NCBI GenBank assembly: GCA_043802925.1
Contig: JAZDKP010000137.1
Coordinates: 1 to 16,762 of the forward strand
From: JAZDKP01 sp043802925
Lineage (GTDB): Bacteria > Fibrobacterota > OXYB2-FULL-49-7 > JAEUSG01
Length of the DNA: 16,762 nucleotides
Reading direction: 5' to 3'
Position numbers and translations under genes: made by a program
Shown here: in pieces, positions 12,259 to 16,762 of the stretch
How positions within the stretch are numbered: the first letter of the stretch is position 1
Layout of the letters: each line of letters starts with the position of its first letter
Notes under the pieces: generated by a model
What the model was told of the DNA's origin: nothing
The model's input: only the letters and a program-made list of their open reading frames with translations
Databases searched by the model: none

Positions 12259-14289
12259 ATGAAAAGCATTATCATGGTTTTTAGCGTCATGGTTTTTTCT
12301 TTTCAACTCGGCGCCGCGGTCACCCACCTGCAGGCCCGGTTCAGCAAGGGGAAAACGTTCATAACCTTTTCCGAAGAGGCCGGCGTGGGCTTGCACTATC
12401 GTCTCTACCGTTCCTCCACTTCCATCACCACGCTTTCCGGTCTAACTCCGCGGGTCACACTTCACGACAGCACCAGTTGGGATCCCCGTTACCACCGCCA
12501 TCACATTATTGAAGACGAGGGCGCGGAGTTGCCGGACAGCGTCGGTTTGTTTGTTTATACTCCCCGCGAAACCGCTGACGTCTATTACGCCGTGACCACC
12601 GTTAACGGCAATACGGAAGATACAACCCTTGTGGCCGATCAAAACGTTCTGACAACGCCATTGCACGAAGAATTTTGGCGCTGGCCTCATGGTGTGATCA
12701 GAACGCGCGATGCCACCTGGGGCCATTCCTATCGTCTTTTCTATTGGATGGACTATTTTGATTGGAACCATCATCGTGATTACTATGGGGATGTTTTTAC
12801 AGTGGAAGTGAATTATAATCTGCTGGGCAAGAAGAACGTGCCGTTAACAGCTTCGCTGCACGGCGGCGGCGCCACGGTTTGGCAAACACCGGTCCCGGAT
12901 GGCAGTAGCAGTGAAGTGATGCTGGCCATTAATGATCACTCGCTGCTGCCGGGCCAGACCTGGTGGTACGGCTATTCCAAGGAATTCGGAACCGCCGATT
13001 CTTTTTCCACCCGTGACACCATTATTGATTACACGGCCCAGCGCCTGATTTTTGCCATTCAATCCATCAAGGCCGATCCCCGGTTTAATATTGATACGAA
13101 CCGTGTTTACATTACAGGATCGAGTATGGGCGGGTCAGGGTCTCTGCTGCTAGCTTTCCAACATCCGGACATATTCGCCGCCGCCCGTACCAATCTGGCG
13201 CTGGTACGGTACGACGATTATTATAAATATTGGAATTTGGATCCCTTGAGTAAGTTTGATCATCTCTATGGGATCAAGACCAAAATGATGACGGCACGCA
13301 ACGGCGTCAATATTTACAACTGGACCGATGCCTGCTGGATTGCACTACGCGATCTCGCGATCAATCTGCCACCGGTGGTGAACACGCACGGCGAGCATGA
13401 TGACCTCATGCCCATGCGTATGCACCGTCGCCTGTATCAGACGATGGCAACGACGCGCCAGGTTATTTTTGGACAATGGAAGAATACCGGCCACTCTTAC
13501 GCGATTGCGGGGGACACGGTGATTTCCGGATCCTATAGGCGTTTTCGTAAAGATGAACTGTCGCCGGCTTTTTCCAATGCTTCGCAGGATGATAACTACG
13601 GCCAACGGGACCCGGACACCAGCAGCCGTCCCCGCCCCAATGATTTTGACAGCCTTGTTCACGATTCGGCCGGTGTGATGAATATGTACATCGACTGGAG
13701 CTCTTCGCTGCACCGCCTGGGGCTGCCGGGGGACAGTTTAATTGATTGCCCGGATTCCATCGCCCTCACCCTGAAATCCAACCGCGCCAACACCACCGTG
13801 GACATTACGCCGCGGCGCGTACAGAAATTTAACCGGATGCCTGGCGGGAATTATACATGGGAGAATGTTGACGTGGCCACGGGCGCTATCGTAAATAGCG
13901 GCCATGTTATCGCGGATAGCAATGGATTGATCACGGTGGAACAGTTTGCCGTCTCCAACACCGGCAACCGATTGATCATCCATTGTGAGGGTGAATGCCA
14001 AACCTCCGTTAAACAGGCATCAGGGTTGGCCCAGGGCATGGGAATTTCGGTTTTTCCCAATCCGTTTAATTCGAGGGTCAACATTCGCATGCAACGTCAA
14101 GAAAATACGCCGATAAAAATAGAAGTATATGATATCAACGGAAAATTAATCAAACGTCTTTTACACAATCCCGCCAACAGGGGGCTCGGTTTAACATGGA
14201 ACGCCGATGGCGTCAACAGTGGGATTTACCTGATAAGAATCACGGTGGGTGGGCGGACAGCGTCCCAGAGAATTTCGTTGATCAAATAG
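12259..14289 (+). CDS. Exported alpha/beta-hydrolase esterase with T9SS-like sorting domain
   Basis: Secreted serine esterase candidate, 676 residues. The open frame reaches a TTG at 12217, but the ATG at 12259 has GAGGGG 4 bases upstream and begins a proper signal peptide (MKSIIMVFSVMVFSFQLGAA), so it was chosen. Residues about 21-125 resemble a fibronectin III-like domain (HYRLYRSS, VYYAVTTVNGN). The hydrolase core holds the nucleophile elbow G-S-S-M-G (Ser289), the acid loop H-G-E-H-D-D-L-M-P (Asp381) and N-T-G-H-S (His412), a complete Ser-Asp-His triad; TASLHGGGA (197-205) resembles an oxyanion-hole strand. The C-terminal 85 residues carry FPNPFNSR, EVYDINGKLI and SGIYLIRI. In company with a rhamnogalacturonan lyase-like protein it may remove acetyl, methyl or feruloyl esters from a plant or algal polymer; the ester type is inferred only from context. 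Confidence 0.8.
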   Translation: MKSIIMVFSVMVFSFQLGAAVTHLQARFSKGKTFITFSEEAGVGLHYRLYRSSTSITTLSGLTPRVTLHDSTSWDPRYHRHHIIEDEGAELPDSVGLFVYTPRETADVYYAVTTVNGNTEDTTLVADQNVLTTPLHEEFWRWPHGVIRTRDATWGHSYRLFYWMDYFDWNHHRDYYGDVFTVEVNYNLLGKKNVPLTASLHGGGATVWQTPVPDGSSSEVMLAINDHSLLPGQTWWYGYSKEFGTADSFSTRDTIIDYTAQRLIFAIQSIKADPRFNIDTNRVYITGSSMGGSGSLLLAFQHPDIFAAARTNLALVRYDDYYKYWNLDPLSKFDHLYGIKTKMMTARNGVNIYNWTDACWIALRDLAINLPPVVNTHGEHDDLMPMRMHRRLYQTMATTRQVIFGQWKNTGHSYAIAGDTVISGSYRRFRKDELSPAFSNASQDDNYGQRDPDTSSRPRPNDFDSLVHDSAGVMNMYIDWSSSLHRLGLPGDSLIDCPDSIALTLKSNRANTTVDITPRRVQKFNRMPGGNYTWENVDVATGAIVNSGHVIADSNGLITVEQFAVSNTGNRLIIHCEGECQTSVKQASGLAQGMGISVFPNPFNSRVNIRMQRQENTPIKIEVYDINGKLIKRLLHNPANRGLGLTWNADGVNSGIYLIRITVGGRTASQRISLIK

Positions 14290-14292
14290 GAA

Positions 14293-14343
14293 ATCGCTTG
14301 GTGGTGATAATGGGTTATCATTCGCATGGACAGGTTAAGCGAT
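14293..14343 (+). other. Nested inverted repeats in the spacer before the last gene
   Basis: ATCGCTT (14293-14299) pairs with AAGCGAT (14337-14343), and inside it TGATAA (14305-14310) pairs with TTATCA (14315-14320) around a TGGG loop. The structure begins 4 bases after the esterase stop and ends 3 bases before the next Shine-Dalgarno (14347-14354). It could be an intercistronic stabiliser or a modulator of the downstream gene. It has no U tract. Confidence 0.38.
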
Positions 14344-14357
14344 CAAGGGAGGGGCTA

Positions 14358-16762
14358 ATGTTAAAAATGATACTCACTTTATTTGTTTTCATTGCGGGTG
14401 CATGGGCGCTGGACATTCCCATCACGGTCAAAGAAGCATTGCCCGCCAATGTCACCGCGGGCTGGGCCAGAAGCGGTGAACCGGTTAAACTGGGCGTTCC
14501 ACTTCTGGACGCGGAAAATATTTCTTCCACAACGCAATTGGGTATTCAGGGCGTAACCGATGTACAGTTTCGGGTCATGGCACGATACGCCACCGGCAAC
14601 ATCCGCTGGGTGCTGGTGGATTTTCCGGCCTCGGTTTCAGCCAAAGATTCGGCAATCTACCATCTGGTGGATAATGGGAGCGGACAGGCCGCGGAATCGT
14701 TGGCCGTGGATGAGGGTATGCAGATTGTCGTCAATACCGGCGCCATGCAGGTCAAGATAAAGAAGACACAGACCAATATTTTCGACGAAGTCAGTGTGGG
14801 CGGGGTGACCTATATTTCTTCCGGCAATAACGGCGGGCTCTGGCTGCAACAGGGCGGAGAGGATTATCGCTCCAATTATGATGCGGATTCATGCCGGGTG
14901 GTTATCGAGGAGAATGGGCCGTTTCGCTGCTGCATCCGTATCGACGGCTTTTTGTTCAAAAGTGACCACAGTGATTTTTGCATGCGCTACGGAATGCGGC
15001 TGCATTTTTACAAGAACAAGAGATATACACGGGCCTTTTTAACACTGAAGAACGACATCGGCCGTCATACGACATTCTATGAAATAAAAGGACTGCATTG
15101 GGAGTTAAAGACGACGCTGAACAGCGCGCCGGCTTATCAATTAAGCGGCACTGGCGGCGACATCACCGGCGCAGTGGACCAGCAGGTTACGCTGGTCCAG
15201 GGTTATTCGGATTTTCGCGCGGTATATTTATACGGTTTTTCGGTTGGCGGTTATAAAGATCGCTGGATACCGAATGACGGATATGCGGTTTACAAAGGCG
15301 GGAACGCGCAGCATGCTTTTGGCGATGCTTCGGCTTATGCGCTGGGCTATGCTGATATAAGGGATGGTGCAAAGAAGGTATCACTGGCCTATCGTCAGCT
15401 TTCCGCCAATGGGTCGGGCGGTTTTGAACTGAACCCGGATGGAAACTGCGCCATCACAGTGATGACCATGCACAAGGACAGCACTTACAAATTTGCCTTC
15501 TATTGCCATGAGACACGGGAACTGCTGGTTTCTTTTGGCGGGACGGATTCCGGAAAATCAATCGAAAGTTGTTTAAATTACCCGCTTTTTGGCATGGTGC
15601 CGTTTGATCGTTATCGGGCGACCGGCACCTATTTTAATGAAACCCGCCTGGCTTCCTATGAGGAACAATTATACTTTTACAACAACTATACGTCGATCAC
15701 CAATTTTTCCATTCCCAATCCCAGCGAGACAGAAGAAGGGGATTGGGACTCCGGTATTCCAAGAATCGGCCCCTTCAAAATAGCCGCTTCGGCCGGCGGA
15801 GGGCCGGATGGCAATATGTGCCATGCTGATGCGGCTTTGCTCAGGACCTTGCAGACGGGTCTGGGTGGATACTTTCTTTATACGCACAACTGGATCAATG
15901 GCATTTGTGATGCTCCGTTGCAGCACGCTTACGATTTCAAACTGTCGGATCTCAGCGGAAATCTCAACGAGACGGTGCGCTATGCCGGCGGTAATACCTG
16001 CAATGGCATCGGCATCGATTATAAAACCTATGTGGAAGGCGAACACCCGCACTGGCTTTCCATTGTCCCGTGGTATTATATCACCGGCGATGAGCGGATA
16101 AAAGAGAACTGGCGTGACGCCGTCAACCATCGAAAACATCACCGCTGGATGTGTGGCCGGGACATTCTATCCGGGGCTGGCGTGAGCGAGGAGCGGTATT
16201 ACACGTACGATGTCCGCGATGTGGCGGTGGCCAATTATCTATTTGACGACATGCCCGGAACCGAGAAGGACTTCAATGTTTTTGTATTACGCAACGCCAT
16301 TTTACCGTTGGCTTCGGATTCGGATTTTACTAAAGCGGGATGGGATGTGCATCGTGGTTTCTGGGACGGCGGCAATGCGAGTGGTGGGCCTCGAAGCACG
16401 GCTTCCTTTTTTGTGTTAGAGAAACATGCGGAAAATATGGGGCTTGTCAAAAGAATTCTTGGCCAGGTATTGCCGGATAGCATCGGACTCGATCATAAGC
16501 TGCGCGATCGACTGCTGGGGCTGGCTTATTATAATGAAAAAGAACAGTACATGGGAAGAAATGCAGGCGATTATCACGTCTACAATGGCTACCCGATTGA
16601 CAGCAATATGAATTCGTCTAAAGCTATGGATTTTGCCGATGACGCCTCTTATCTTCAGGCGTATGGGTATGAACAAACGGGCGACACCGCATTTTTAAAC
16701 ACCGGCAAGCACCTTTTTTATTTGCTTGCGAATGTTAACTATTGCAACACCTATCTTTCAAA
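14358..16762 (+). CDS. Exported PcRGLX/YetA-like RIFT-barrel protein (partial, exo-rhamnogalacturonan lyase type)
   Basis: The frame stays open for 801 codons to the window end, so only the N-terminal part is seen. The ATG follows GGGAGGGG by 3 bases and starts a signal peptide cut after A-W-A (residue 17). Residues about 20-105 (GWARSGEPVKLGVPL, MARYATGNIRWVLVDF) match the N-terminal RIFT barrel of PcRGLX/YetA-like proteins. The middle (about 120-400) is beta-rich, and about 480-801 is helical, with EGEHPHWLSIVPWYYITGDE (560-579) typical of an alpha/alpha-toroid. Penicillium PcRGLX is an exo-acting rhamnogalacturonan lyase (PL26); many bacterial YetA-like proteins are uncharacterised, so the polymer is a hypothesis. 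Catalytic residues were not assigned. Last visible gene of the exported run; a sorting domain is predicted beyond the edge. Confidence 0.68.
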   Translation, partial: MLKMILTLFVFIAGAWALDIPITVKEALPANVTAGWARSGEPVKLGVPLLDAENISSTTQLGIQGVTDVQFRVMARYATGNIRWVLVDFPASVSAKDSAIYHLVDNGSGQAAESLAVDEGMQIVVNTGAMQVKIKKTQTNIFDEVSVGGVTYISSGNNGGLWLQQGGEDYRSNYDADSCRVVIEENGPFRCCIRIDGFLFKSDHSDFCMRYGMRLHFYKNKRYTRAFLTLKNDIGRHTTFYEIKGLHWELKTTLNSAPAYQLSGTGGDITGAVDQQVTLVQGYSDFRAVYLYGFSVGGYKDRWIPNDGYAVYKGGNAQHAFGDASAYALGYADIRDGAKKVSLAYRQLSANGSGGFELNPDGNCAITVMTMHKDSTYKFAFYCHETRELLVSFGGTDSGKSIESCLNYPLFGMVPFDRYRATGTYFNETRLASYEEQLYFYNNYTSITNFSIPNPSETEEGDWDSGIPRIGPFKIAASAGGGPDGNMCHADAALLRTLQTGLGGYFLYTHNWINGICDAPLQHAYDFKLSDLSGNLNETVRYAGGNTCNGIGIDYKTYVEGEHPHWLSIVPWYYITGDERIKENWRDAVNHRKHHRWMCGRDILSGAGVSEERYYTYDVRDVAVANYLFDDMPGTEKDFNVFVLRNAILPLASDSDFTKAGWDVHRGFWDGGNASGGPRSTASFFVLEKHAENMGLVKRILGQVLPDSIGLDHKLRDRLLGLAYYNEKEQYMGRNAGDYHVYNGYPIDSNMNSSKAMDFADDASYLQAYGYEQTGDTAFLNTGKHLFYLLANVNYCNTYLS

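Noticed and set aside
1..16762. CRISPR arrays, tRNA or rRNA genes, insertion sequences, phage modules
   Set aside because: No regularly spaced repeats, tRNA-like cloverleaf arms, rRNA-like stretches, transposase motifs or terminal inverted repeats were seen on either strand.

Overview
The window looks like chromosomal DNA from a Gram-negative bacterium of the Fibrobacterota-Chlorobi-Bacteroidota (FCB) superphylum or a neighbouring candidate phylum. Two things point there. There is a Pal-type outer-membrane lipoprotein. In addition, three consecutive secreted proteins end in the same C-terminal domain of about 85 residues (P-[NS]-P-F, then Y-D-[IL]-x-G-[KR], then W and [AS]-G-[FI]-Y), which resembles the type A sorting signal of the type IX secretion system (T9SS). 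The genus cannot be read from the sequence. No rRNA, tRNA, CRISPR array, transposase or phage module is visible.

Left region (about 60-4311, all + strand): an envelope gene string. In order it holds a DUF4398-like helical lipoprotein; a 90-residue stand-alone GreA/GreB C-terminal-like domain translated from a TTG start that overlaps the previous stop by 4 bp; Pal; a secreted seven-repeat YCF48-like beta-propeller; a 66-residue two-helix membrane protein; a frameshifted tandem paralogue of that protein behind a near-consensus sigma-70 promoter; a 50-residue Cys-rich exported peptide; an unrecognised three-helix membrane protein; a doubtful 35-codon ORF; and a COG2426-type membrane protein ('small multidrug export'). 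An AT-rich hairpin lies between this string and the convergent regulator gene.

Middle region (4467-6984): a 787-residue sigma-54 activator on the - strand. It has a complete AAA+ domain (GETGTGKE, GAFTGA, WPGNVREL) and a Fis-type HTH, but no receiver domain. In front of these is an unusual sensor: an AT-rich unrecognised N-terminus, a PAS-like segment, and a beta-rich segment that reads like a concanavalin/LamG (DUF1080-like) sugar-binding fold. The 154-bp divergent spacer holds palindromes suited to activator binding and a sigma-54-like -24/-12 element placed about 28 bp before the next start codon.

Right region (6985-16762, all + strand, truncated by the window end): a co-directional run of exported proteins with strong Shine-Dalgarno sequences. 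It consists of two Asp-box beta-propeller (BNR/sialidase-fold) proteins with carbohydrate-binding-like N-terminal domains, an alpha/beta-hydrolase esterase, and the first 801 codons of a PcRGLX/YetA-like RIFT-barrel protein of the exo-rhamnogalacturonan-lyase type.

Working model (inference): the window holds a sigma-54-controlled, T9SS-exported polysaccharide-degradation locus, possibly for an acetylated pectin or rhamnogalacturonan-like polymer. It has no SusC/SusD pair in view and appears to be switched by a cytoplasmic one-component activator that may sense an oligosaccharide directly. This control logic is the most novel element of the window.
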